Below are positions 16,250 through 24,599 of a DNA stretch of 64,000 bases, piece after piece (within the stretch, counting starts at the first letter, position 1; every line of letters begins with the position of its first letter). The notes under the pieces were generated by a model that saw only the letters and a program-made list of their open reading frames with translations, ran no database searches and had not been told where the DNA came from. Position numbers and translations under genes: made by a program. Where the stretch lies: assembly GCA_934408585.1 (NCBI GenBank), contig CAKRVA010000004.1:1-64000 (forward strand). Reading direction: 5' to 3'. The stretch is from an uncultured Lachnospiraceae bacterium. Its GTDB lineage: Bacteria; Bacillota; Clostridia; Lachnospirales; Lachnospiraceae.

Positions 16250-16904
16250 GGTATTGCTGAAAGGAAAAAATATGGCGCGTCTCCTTGCGGGACTTGGTGT
16301 GGCACTTCAGATAAGTCTGGTTTCGGTTGCAATCAGCATTCCACTCGGTATCCTGCTTGGCATTGTGATGATCGGAAAAAACCGGGTAATTCATGCATTG
16401 ACTCGGATTTATCTTGAAATTATCCGGATTATGCCGCAAATGGTATTGCTGTTTCTCATTTATTTTGGAACAACCCGGTCTTTTGGATGGAATTTATCCG
16501 GAGAAGCATCTGCGGTGATTGTGTTTGTGTTTTGGGGAACTGCAGAAATGGGGGATTTGGTCCGGGGAGCATTGATTGGAATTCCAAGACATCAATATGA
16601 GAGCGCGGCGGCACTTGGAATGACTAAGGGACAGATTTTACAATATGTGATTTTACCACAGGCAATTCGAAGATTACTTCCGGTTTCGCTGAATCTGATT
16701 ACCCGAATGATTAAGACAACAAGTCTGATTCTGATGATTGGTGTTGTTGAAGTGTTAAAGGTCGCACAGCAAATTATTGAAGCAAACCGGATGAACAGTC
16801 CGAATGCTGCATTTGGAATTTATCTGGTGGTGTTTTTGCTATATTTTGCAGCCTGCTGGCCACTGAGTCTTATTGCAAAGTATATGGAAAGGAAATGGGA
16901 ATGA
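16230..16904 (+). CDS. Amino-acid ABC transporter permease 2
   Basis: The 224-residue HisM-type permease has the motifs EIIRIMPQMVLLFLIYFG and an EAA loop YESAAALGMTKGQILQYVILPQAIRR. It starts with GTG at 16230, with AAGGAG nine bases before, inside the last codons of permease 1. It probably heterodimerises with that protein. Its end overlaps the ATPase start. Confidence 0.9.
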   Translation: MVDLGLEVLLKGKNMARLLAGLGVALQISLVSVAISIPLGILLGIVMIGKNRVIHALTRIYLEIIRIMPQMVLLFLIYFGTTRSFGWNLSGEASAVIVFVFWGTAEMGDLVRGALIGIPRHQYESAAALGMTKGQILQYVILPQAIRRLLPVSLNLITRMIKTTSLILMIGVVEVLKVAQQIIEANRMNSPNAAFGIYLVVFLLYFAACWPLSLIAKYMERKWE

Positions 16905-17647
16905 TGGCAGAGAAAGAAGTTTTACTTGGCATAGAGCATATATCGAAGCAATTTGGAGAGCATGTGGTTTTGCAGGATGTCAGCTTCCAGGTACGCCGTG
17001 GAGAAGTGGTGGTTCTGATTGGACCAAGCGGCTGCGGAAAGAGTACCCTGCTACGATGTCTGAACGGGTTGGAGCCTATTCAGAAAGGCAGAATTACCTT
17101 GCAGAAACAGGAGATTCTTTATCAGAGCCGGAAGCTGTATCAATTCCGGCAGAAAATTGGTATGGTTTTTCAAAGTTATGAGCTTTTTCCCCATTTGACG
17201 GTGTTGGAGAATATCTGCCTTGCACCTGTCAAGGTGCAGAAACGTCAAAAGGAAGAGGTTCGTACAGAAGCTTTGGAATTGCTGAAACGAGTCGGACTGG
17301 AGGAAAAGGCATCCAGCTATCCGCGTCAGCTTTCCGGAGGTCAGAAACAGAGGGTGGCAATTGTTCGTGCATTATGTATGCACCCGGAAATCCTGTTGTT
17401 TGATGAAATTACCGCTGCATTGGACCCGGAAATGGTCCGTGAGGTTCTGGAGGTCATGCTTCAGCTGGCGGCACAGGGAAGAACCATGATTATTGTTACC
17501 CATGAAATGCAGTTTGCAAAAGCAGTTGCAGACAGAATTCTCTTTTTGGATGAGGGAAAAATCCTGGAAGATACTACACCGGAAGAATTTTTTACAAATC
17601 CAAAAACAGAACGGGCGAGAAAGTTTTTAAAGGTATTTCAATTTTAA
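16895..17647 (+). CDS. Amino-acid ABC transporter ATP-binding protein
   Basis: The 250-residue ATPase has Walker A GPSGCGKST, signature LSGGQKQR, Walker B ILLFDEITAALDPE and the H-loop VTHEMQFA. The Walker B region reads DEI where GlnQ-type proteins usually read DEP, a mild deviation. Three nearby ATGs (16895, 16901, 16904) could start it; all overlap the end of permease 2. The palindromic element at 17673 lies 25 bp past the stop, before the binding-protein gene. Confidence 0.92.
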   Translation: MGMMAEKEVLLGIEHISKQFGEHVVLQDVSFQVRRGEVVVLIGPSGCGKSTLLRCLNGLEPIQKGRITLQKQEILYQSRKLYQFRQKIGMVFQSYELFPHLTVLENICLAPVKVQKRQKEEVRTEALELLKRVGLEEKASSYPRQLSGGQKQRVAIVRALCMHPEILLFDEITAALDPEMVREVLEVMLQLAAQGRTMIIVTHEMQFAKAVADRILFLDEGKILEDTTPEEFFTNPKTERARKFLKVFQF

Positions 17648-17662
17648 ATAACAGAAATTACC

Positions 17663-17897
17663 TGAAATAAAATAGGTAATTGCGAAACACAAGGCGATGT
17701 GGAAATATGCAGGCAATATTTCTTCTCAAGTCCCATATGCCGGGCACTTCAATGAGCCTCAGAGATTAAAAACGTGTTCAGCAATGGCTTCCACGTTTTT
17801 ATGAGTCTCATCTCCGTAGCATATGAAGACTTTTCGCAGAACCATTGCCTGCATATTCCAAAGGCATTTAAGTTTCGCAATTGTCTATGAAATAAAA
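17663..17897 (+). mobile_element. MITE-like palindromic element, copy 2, with 10-bp flanking duplication
   Basis: The element covers 17673-17887 (215 bp). TAGGTAATTGCGAAAC faces GTTTCGCAATTGTCTA, with nested inverted blocks GGCAATAT/(ATTGCC), CATATGC/GCATATG and AAAAACGTG/CACGTTTTT. An exact direct repeat TGAAATAAAA flanks it at 17663-17672 and 17888-17897. The apical loop TTCAGCAATGGCTTC is nearly identical to copy 1. It sits between the ABC ATPase and binding-protein genes of what is otherwise one operon. Confidence 0.85.
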
Positions 17898-17916
17898 AGA
17901 AAAGAGGAGAAAAATT

Positions 17917-18777
17917 ATGAAAAGAAATTGGAGCAGCAAATTATTGGCAGCAGTACTTACCGTAGGTCTTGTTTTTGGAGCAACGGCATGCGGAAAGACC
18001 CAGCAAACAGGAGATTCTTCAAATGGGGATACCATTTATCGAACCCTGGATGAAATCAAGGAAAGTGGAACCATCAATATCGGTGTTTTCTCTGACAAAA
18101 ATCCCTTTGGATATGTGGATGAAAATGGGGAGTATCAGGGATATGACATTTATTTTGCCAACCGGATTGGAGAGGACCTTGGAGTAAAGGTGAATTTCGT
18201 TTCGACGGAAGCAGCAAACCGTATTGAGTATTTACAGACCGGAAAGGTGGATATTATTCTTGCAAACTTTACGGTAACACCGGAGCGTGCGGAAGAAGTT
18301 GATTTTGCATCCCCTTATATGAATGTTGCACTTGGAGTGGTTTCGCCGGACAGCAGGGTAATTACCAGCCTGGATGAAGTAGGAGAGGAAGAACCGTTAA
18401 TCGTCATTTCCGGAACGACTGCAGAAACTTATCTGATTGAAAATTATCCAAATCTGTTGTTACAGAAGTATGATTCTTATGCAACCGCAAAGAATGCACT
18501 TGAAAATGGTAACGGAATCGCATGGGTAAATGATAATACCGAAGTAATTGCATTTGCACTTCAGAATGAAGGATATACGGTTGGAATTCCTTCCCTTGGA
18601 AGTCAGGACACGATTGCACCGGCAGTAACAAAGGGAAATACCACTTTACTTGACTGGTTAAACGAAGAAATCAAGTCTCTTGGCAAGGAACAGTTCTTCC
18701 ATGCAGATTATGAAGCAACACTGGTAGACACCTATGGACTTGATTATGAGGAAAGCCTTGTGGTAGAAGGAGAATAA
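17917..18777 (+). CDS. Amino-acid ABC transporter substrate-binding lipoprotein
   Basis: The 286-residue type-3 solute-binding protein has a lipoprotein signal peptide (basic MKRNWSSK, hydrophobic stretch, lipobox ending GATAC with Cys25). The mature part has the SBP_bac_3 blocks INIGVFSDKNPFGYVDENG and VDIILANFTVTPERAEEVDFASPY. It should capture an amino acid for the permease/ATPase genes upstream; cystine-type substrates are favoured by the Cys attenuator. The MITE-like element separates it by 269 bp from the ATPase gene, which could change its relative expression. AAGAGGAG gives its ribosome site. Confidence 0.9.
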   Translation: MKRNWSSKLLAAVLTVGLVFGATACGKTQQTGDSSNGDTIYRTLDEIKESGTINIGVFSDKNPFGYVDENGEYQGYDIYFANRIGEDLGVKVNFVSTEAANRIEYLQTGKVDIILANFTVTPERAEEVDFASPYMNVALGVVSPDSRVITSLDEVGEEEPLIVISGTTAETYLIENYPNLLLQKYDSYATAKNALENGNGIAWVNDNTEVIAFALQNEGYTVGIPSLGSQDTIAPAVTKGNTTLLDWLNEEIKSLGKEQFFHADYEATLVDTYGLDYEESLVVEGE

Positions 18778-18854
18778 AAAAATATCATTTTCCCCTAAAG
18801 AAATGAAAACTGTATGACGATATATCAAACAGAATAGGAAATGAGGGAATGCTA

Positions 18855-18888
18855 GGGACAGCAACAATAAGTGCTGTCCCCTTTTTTA
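18855..18888 (+). terminator. Intrinsic terminator of the metY/ABC operon
   Basis: GGGACAGCA and TGCTGTCCC form a 9-bp stem around an 8-nt loop, followed by CTTTTTT. A second small hairpin (AGGTCA/TGACCT) follows at about 18899-18912. Confidence 0.92.
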
Positions 18889-18975
18889 TATGATAGAAGG
18901 TCATTTTGACCTTTCCATGATATAAAAGATTCCGAGCTGGCAGGATGCTATTTCAAAAGCAGGAGGAAAAACGGG

Positions 18976-20061
18976 ATGCAGGTAAATGGATATGGAACAA
19001 GCTGGTTACATACAACAAAATCGTCAAAGAGCACAGTAACGGGAAATGAAGCAGTTAATAAACAGGAGGAACCGGGAGATTTTTTTGACATCCTTGGAAA
19101 TGCAAAAAATAATCTTGGCTCCATAGAATTGCGCCAGGGAAGAAGTACAAGTGGCGTATTGGGATTGGCAATCAGTGCATCCGGAGCGGGAATGTCGGCA
19201 TGGTATGACGAGTCTTCTACGATAGAGAATCCAATCATTAAAGTCCGGATGGATGGAGGAGAAGAACAGACCGTTTCCGTAAAAGATATAGATGTGGAGA
19301 ATGCAACAGAGGTGGAAATGTTTGCATTATGCAGCTATCTGGATGAACAAAGGGGAAGTGTCGGAAAAAGCGACGGTGTGTGGCATAACTACAATTATCT
19401 GAAGTATAAAGCAGGGGAAAGCGAAGAAGATAAGGAAGAATTATCGGATTATATGCAGCTTATTGCAGATTATAAAAAAGAAATATTTGAGAAAGTAAAA
19501 AACAATGAAGCCGAAGAGAAAATTGTGACAGGCGGAAATGCTTATACCCAGTCGGAATGGCAGAAGATAATGGACCATGTGGATGAACAGATTGAAGATG
19601 TGCAGGAAGAGCAGGAGGAGCGCACAGAAAAACAGGAAAAACGTGCAGCAACACAGCGACAGACAAAGCGTTCTGAGGCACAGCAAATTTATGAGGCAGT
19701 AACATCCGGGAAAACTCCGGCAATGGATATTCCACATAAAAATGCAAATGTACCATATGGGGAACTGGCACAGGATGGTCTGATTACTTATAATGGTGTG
19801 GTGTTTGTCTGTGACGAAAAGACAAACAGTATCTGTCTTGGAGATATGAGCGACAAGTCAAAGGTTTTGAATATTCCATTATCCGGCGGGGGATGTCTGA
19901 AGGTGAACCGTGCTAATATCGGGGATTTATCTGCCTGTGCCGGAATGTTTTCACCGGAAGATTTGAATCTGATTTTAAGAGCCATCGCGCAGGATACCAA
20001 GGTGCAGCAGATGCAGCTGGAGAAGGATGATATGGAAAACCGCGTGGCAAATGAAATTTAG
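18976..20061 (+). CDS. Soluble protein with coiled-coil middle, function unknown
   Basis: The 361-residue protein has no signal peptide or clear membrane helix. Residues about 205-245 form a very charged Glu/Gln/Arg/Lys coiled-coil. The C-terminal part contains a compact block (GLITYNGVVFVCDEKTNSICLGDMS) followed by a region with spaced cysteines (GGGCLKVNRANIGDLSACAGMFSPEDLNLILRAI), which looks like a small folded domain. A short Gly/Ala stretch near 60-75 (GVLGLAISASGAGMSA) may be a turn-rich linker. I recognise no family with certainty. It is monocistronic, between a terminator and the valS promoter. Confidence 0.7.
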   Translation: MQVNGYGTSWLHTTKSSKSTVTGNEAVNKQEEPGDFFDILGNAKNNLGSIELRQGRSTSGVLGLAISASGAGMSAWYDESSTIENPIIKVRMDGGEEQTVSVKDIDVENATEVEMFALCSYLDEQRGSVGKSDGVWHNYNYLKYKAGESEEDKEELSDYMQLIADYKKEIFEKVKNNEAEEKIVTGGNAYTQSEWQKIMDHVDEQIEDVQEEQEERTEKQEKRAATQRQTKRSEAQQIYEAVTSGKTPAMDIPHKNANVPYGELAQDGLITYNGVVFVCDEKTNSICLGDMSDKSKVLNIPLSGGGCLKVNRANIGDLSACAGMFSPEDLNLILRAIAQDTKVQQMQLEKDDMENRVANEI

Positions 20062-20080
20062 TTGATAGAATAGAATATTC

Positions 20081-20109
20081 TTGACAAAATGCCGGCTTAC
20101 AACTAAGAT
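20081..20109 (+). promoter_or_regulatory. valS promoter
   Basis: TTGACA at 20081-20086, a 17-bp spacer and TAAGAT at 20104-20109 place a start just upstream of the T-box leader. Confidence 0.8.
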
Positions 20110-20119
20110 ATCATTAAAT

Positions 20120-20410
20120 GGAAAAATAAAGGCGTGGAAGAAGAGGAGTACACATCAACCACCTTTCAGAGAGAAAATCCCGCAATGCGGTGCTGAGAGA
20201 TTTTTAAGGATGGAGTGTGGAAGGTAGCTTTGGAGCCGGGAAGCCGAACAGAGTAGCTGGAGTATCAGTGAGGCAAGTAGGTTTTCACGAGTTATCCCCG
20301 TTACAGGATAGGACTTTGCAGGAAGTCACTGAGTGAAAAATAAAGGTGGTACCGCGTTAGTAAATGACGCCCTTTACAGATATATAATCTGTAAAGGGCT
20401 TTTTTATTTA
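20120..20410 (+). ncRNA. T-box leader (tRNA-Val-responsive)
   Basis: The hallmark T-box sequence AAGGTGGTACCGCG lies at 20343-20356, followed by a terminator stem (20369-20380 with 20388-20399) and TTTTTT. Upstream, Stem I elements are visible (AGAGGAGTAC, GGTGCTGAGAGA). The probable specifier is GTA at 20224-20226 in GAAGGTAGC, a valine codon that agrees with the downstream gene. Uncharged tRNA-Val should stabilise the antiterminator and turn valS on. It fills the 383-bp gap before valS. Confidence 0.95.
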
Positions 20411-20444
20411 TGGAAATCTCATTGGAAAAAGAAAGGAACATGGT

Positions 20445-23120
20445 ATGAGCAAAGAATTAGCAAAGACGTATGACCCGAAAGGAATGGAAGACCGTATCTA
20501 TGAGAAATGGCTTGCCAAGAAATACTTCCATGCAGAAGTAGACCATAGCAAGAAACCATTTACGATTGTTATTCCACCCCCAAATATTACCGGTCAGCTG
20601 CATATGGGACATGCACTGGATAACACGATGCAGGATATCCTGATTCGTTATAAAAGAATGCAGGGATATAATGCACTCTGGCAGCCGGGAACAGACCACG
20701 CAAGTATTGCGACCGAAGTAAAGATTATTGAAACCTTAAAGAAACAGGGAATTGATAAGCATGACCTTGGCAGAGAAGGATTCCTTGAGCGTGCGTGGGA
20801 ATGGAAAAAGGAATATGGCGGAAGAATTATCGAGCAGTTAAAGAAGTTAGGTTCTTCCTGTGACTGGGACAGAGAACGTTTTACCATGGATGAAGGCTGT
20901 AACAAAGCAGTTACTGAAGTATTCTGCAAGATGCATGAAAAAGGATGGATATACAAGGGAAGCCGTATTGTAAACTGGTGTCCGGTATGTAATACCTCCA
21001 TTTCTGATGCAGAAGTAGAATACGAAGAGCAGGCAGGGCATTTCTGGCATATCAAGTATCCTTTGATTGAGGATGACGGAAGTGTAAGCACGACAAAATT
21101 CATTGAATTTGCAACCACACGTCCGGAAACCATGCTGGGTGATACAGCAGTTGCAGTAAATCCGGACGATAACCGTTACAAGGATTTGATTGGTAAAAAG
21201 CTGCTTCTTCCTATCGTAAACCGTGAACTTCCGATTGTAGCAGATTCTTATGTAGATATGGAATTTGGTACCGGTGTTGTTAAGATTACCCCGGCACATG
21301 ACCCGAACGACTTTGAAGTTGGAAAGCGTCATAACCTTCCGGAAATCAATATTTTGAATGATGATGCAACCATTAACAAAAATGGTGGCAAGTTTGAGGG
21401 CATGGATCGTTATGCGGCAAGAGATGCCATTGTAAAAGAACTTGATGAGATGGGACTTCTGGTCCGCATTGAGGATTACAGCCATAACGTTGGTACACAT
21501 GACCGTTGTAAGACAACGATTGAACCAATGATCAAGCAGCAGTGGTTCGTAAAAATGGATGAGCTGATTAAGCCTGCCGTAGAAGCGGTTAAGAACGGTG
21601 AGATTGAGCTGATTCCAAAGAGAATGGAGAAGACTTACTTCAACTGGACCGATAATATCCGTGACTGGTGTATCAGCCGTCAGCTTTGGTGGGGACACCG
21701 GATTCCGGCATATTACTGTGACGAATGTGGTGAAATCGTAGTTGCAAAAGAAGCACCATCCAAATGTCCGAAGTGTGGATGTACGCATCTGACACAGGAC
21801 CCGGATACCTTAGATACCTGGTTCTCTTCTGCACTGTGGCCATTTTCAACCTTAGGCTGGCCGGAACAGACTGAAGATTTGAAATATTTCTATCCGACCG
21901 ATGTATTGGTAACCGGATATGATATCATCTTTTTCTGGGTAATCCGTATGATTTTCTCCGGATATGAACAGATGGGCGAGCGTCCGTTTAAGACGGTTTT
22001 GTTCCATGGACTCGTTCGTGACTCTCAGGGACGCAAGATGAGTAAGTCCCTTGGCAATGGAATTGACCCATTGGAAATTATTGACCAGTATGGGGCAGAT
22101 GCGTTAAGACTTACCCTGATTACCGGAAATGCACCAGGTAATGATATGCGTTTCTACTATGAAAGAGTAGAATCCAGCAGAAACTTTGCAAATAAGATTT
22201 GGAATGCTTCCCGTTTCATCATGATGAACATGACCGAAGACCTTGAAATTCCAGCTTCTGATATTGATGTAAAGAGTCTGGCATTAGAGCCTGTTGACAA
22301 GTGGATTCTCTCCAAGGTAAATACGCTGGCAAAAGATGTAACAGACAATATGGACAGCTTTGAACTCGGAATTGCAGTTCAGAAAGTTTATGATTTCATT
22401 TGGGATGAGTTCTGTGACTGGTACATCGAAATGGTAAAACCGCGTCTGTACAACACAGATGATAAGGAAAGCAAAAAGGCAGCATTGTGGACACTCAAAA
22501 ATGTACTCATTCAGGCTTTGAAACTGCTTCATCCTTATATGCCATTCATTACCGAAGAAATTTTCTGTACCCTGCAGTCGGAAGAGGAGTCCATTATGAT
22601 TTCCAAATGGCCGGAATATCAGGATGCATGGAATTTTGCAAAAGAGGAAAAGGATATTGAAATCCTGAAGGAAGCAGTTCGCGGAATCCGTAACGTACGT
22701 ACCGAGATGAATGTTGCACCGAGCAAAAAGGCAAGTGTTTATGTTGTCAGTGATAATGCAGAAATCCGGAGAGCTTTTGAAGAAGGAAAACTGTTCTTTG
22801 CAACACTGGCATATGCATCGGAGGTAAAGATACAGACAGATAAGAGCGGCATTGCAGATGATGCCGTGTCAGTAGTAATTGCCAATGCAACCATTTATAT
22901 TCCTTTCGCAGAATTGGTTGACATAAAACAGGAAATTGAGCGTCTGAAAAAAGAGGAACAGCGTTTACAGGGAGAACTTGCCCGCGTAAATGGTATGTTA
23001 AACAACGAGCGTTTTATGAGCAAAGCACCCGAGGCAAAAATTGCTGAGGAACGTGAAAAGCTTACAAAGTATACACAGATGATGGAACAGGTAAAAGAGC
23101 GTTTACAGACACTTGCATAA
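20445..23120 (+). CDS. valS: Valyl-tRNA synthetase
   Basis: The 891-residue class I synthetase has the HIGH motif as HMGH (residues 53-56), KMSKS near 530-534 (GRKMSKSLGN), an editing domain between them with TTRPETMLGDTAV and GTGVVKITPAHDPNDFE, and the C-terminal anticodon-binding and coiled-coil arm of ValRS. A CxxC...CxxC zinc-knuckle insert (YCDECG...CPKCG) occurs near 423-445. It is controlled by the T-box upstream. folC follows 33 bp later. Confidence 0.97.
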   Translation: MSKELAKTYDPKGMEDRIYEKWLAKKYFHAEVDHSKKPFTIVIPPPNITGQLHMGHALDNTMQDILIRYKRMQGYNALWQPGTDHASIATEVKIIETLKKQGIDKHDLGREGFLERAWEWKKEYGGRIIEQLKKLGSSCDWDRERFTMDEGCNKAVTEVFCKMHEKGWIYKGSRIVNWCPVCNTSISDAEVEYEEQAGHFWHIKYPLIEDDGSVSTTKFIEFATTRPETMLGDTAVAVNPDDNRYKDLIGKKLLLPIVNRELPIVADSYVDMEFGTGVVKITPAHDPNDFEVGKRHNLPEINILNDDATINKNGGKFEGMDRYAARDAIVKELDEMGLLVRIEDYSHNVGTHDRCKTTIEPMIKQQWFVKMDELIKPAVEAVKNGEIELIPKRMEKTYFNWTDNIRDWCISRQLWWGHRIPAYYCDECGEIVVAKEAPSKCPKCGCTHLTQDPDTLDTWFSSALWPFSTLGWPEQTEDLKYFYPTDVLVTGYDIIFFWVIRMIFSGYEQMGERPFKTVLFHGLVRDSQGRKMSKSLGNGIDPLEIIDQYGADALRLTLITGNAPGNDMRFYYERVESSRNFANKIWNASRFIMMNMTEDLEIPASDIDVKSLALEPVDKWILSKVNTLAKDVTDNMDSFELGIAVQKVYDFIWDEFCDWYIEMVKPRLYNTDDKESKKAALWTLKNVLIQALKLLHPYMPFITEEIFCTLQSEEESIMISKWPEYQDAWNFAKEEKDIEILKEAVRGIRNVRTEMNVAPSKKASVYVVSDNAEIRRAFEEGKLFFATLAYASEVKIQTDKSGIADDAVSVVIANATIYIPFAELVDIKQEIERLKKEEQRLQGELARVNGMLNNERFMSKAPEAKIAEEREKLTKYTQMMEQVKERLQTLA

Positions 23121-23153
23121 GAAAAGCCTGAAAAAACGCAAAGGAAGAAAGCA

Positions 23154-24455
23154 ATGAACACGTATCAGCAGGCAGAACAATATATTTTATCCATCCCGAA
23201 ATTTGCCGGAAAACATACGCTGGAGGATACCGGCAGATGGCTTCATGCAATGACGGATGGAGCTTGCAACTCCAAAATAGTTCATGTGGCAGGCACAAAC
23301 GGAAAAGGTTCCGTTTGTGCCTATTTGCAATCCATTTTGATGGAGGCAGGGTATCGGGTAGGTTTATTTATTTCTCCACATCTGGAAACGATGCGGGAGA
23401 GAATTTCCATCAATGGAGAGATGATATCGGAAAAGGACTTTGTCCGGCATTTTGAAAAACTAAAAGCATATGCGGACCGGGAGAAAAATGAAGCAGGGCA
23501 TCCGTCTTTTTTTGAATTTTTATTCCTTATGGCAATGAGCTATTTTGATGAGCAGTGCCTGGACTATGTGATTTTGGAAACCGGACTTGGCGGACGGCTG
23601 GATGCAACGAATTGTATTTCAAACCCGCAATTATGTATTATTACTGAAATCGGATTTGACCATATGCAGTATCTTGGCAATACGCTGGAAGAGATAGCGG
23701 GTGAAAAAGCAGGCATTATAAAAGCACATGTGCCACTCGTTTATCTTGATAAAAGACCACAGACAAGCAGAGTTTTAGAAGCGGTTGCGAGTGAAAAAAA
23801 GGCAAGGACAGTTCCTGTCGAAAAAAGTCAGATTCAGAATGTGACTATGCGAAAGAAAACCATTGATTTTTCTTTCTTTAGTAGTTATTATAATTATAAT
23901 GGTCTTGTGCTTCATACGGTTGCACCGTATCAGACGGAGAATGCAGCGCTTGCAATAGCAGCGGCAGAAGAACTGCAGGATAGCAGAATTACCGGGGAAG
24001 CAGTGCGAAAAGGACTATGCAATGCGTTTTGGCCTGGACGGATGGAGGAGATTCTTCCAAATGTCTATTTGGATGGAGCGCATAATGAAGATGGAATTGA
24101 GGCATTTCTGGAAGCGGTTCGCCAACAGAAAGAGGGAAGAACCTTTTTACTATTTGGTGTTGTCGCGGACAAGCAGTATCATAAGATGATTGCACAGATT
24201 GCAGGTGCAGGGCTGTTTGAACATATTGCGGTAACCGTTTTGGAATCGGAAAGAAGTGCTGCCATAGATAAACTAAAGGTGGACTGGGAGCAATATAAGA
24301 ATGTGAATTGCAGCTTCCATAAGAGTGCAGAAGAAGCATTTTGCTATTTAACATCCATGCAGAATGCAACAGATACGATTTATATTGCCGGGTCGTTGTA
24401 TTTGGTAGGTCAGATAAAGACCTTAGTTAGGAGAACATCGGATGATAGACTTTGA
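23154..24455 (+). CDS. folC: Folylpolyglutamate synthase / dihydrofolate synthase
   Basis: The 433-residue Mur-ligase-type enzyme has the P-loop GTNGKGSV at residues 47-54, an ETGLGGRLDATN block and the ligase C-domain motif YLDGAHNEDGIEAF. It adds glutamates to reduced folates, and in many Firmicutes also makes dihydrofolate. The valS-folC order is common in Firmicutes. The stop lies 14 bp inside the next small ORF. Confidence 0.95.
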   Translation: MNTYQQAEQYILSIPKFAGKHTLEDTGRWLHAMTDGACNSKIVHVAGTNGKGSVCAYLQSILMEAGYRVGLFISPHLETMRERISINGEMISEKDFVRHFEKLKAYADREKNEAGHPSFFEFLFLMAMSYFDEQCLDYVILETGLGGRLDATNCISNPQLCIITEIGFDHMQYLGNTLEEIAGEKAGIIKAHVPLVYLDKRPQTSRVLEAVASEKKARTVPVEKSQIQNVTMRKKTIDFSFFSSYYNYNGLVLHTVAPYQTENAALAIAAAEELQDSRITGEAVRKGLCNAFWPGRMEEILPNVYLDGAHNEDGIEAFLEAVRQQKEGRTFLLFGVVADKQYHKMIAQIAGAGLFEHIAVTVLESERSAAIDKLKVDWEQYKNVNCSFHKSAEEAFCYLTSMQNATDTIYIAGSLYLVGQIKTLVRRTSDDRL

Positions 24456-24588
24456 AGAAGAATTGAAAAAATTCCATCCAAGTCTTGAAGTGGAAGACGC
24501 GGAGGATGCCATTTATAATCAGGATTTGACAGATATGGCAGACATTTTGATAAAGATGATTGATAAAGTAAAACCTTCAGAAGAATAG
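24442..24588 (+). CDS. 48-aa acidic protein overlapping folC
   Basis: This short ORF was too small for the supplied ORF list. It begins at ATG 24442, with TTAGGAG about ten bases before, overlaps folC by 14 bp in another frame, and ends 11 bp before the next gene, whose ribosome site (AGGAG) overlaps its stop. The predicted peptide is acidic and helical (DFEEELKKF, DMADILIKMIDKVK). The tight coupling on both sides and the codon pattern suggest a real gene. No function is known to me. Confidence 0.65.
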   Translation: MIDFEEELKKFHPSLEVEDAEDAIYNQDLTDMADILIKMIDKVKPSEE

Positions 24589-24599
24589 GAGAAAACGGT

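Noticed and set aside
20847..21788. 313-aa ORF antisense to valS
   Set aside because: It lies wholly inside a certain gene, its composition is that of an antisense shadow, and it has no ribosome site.
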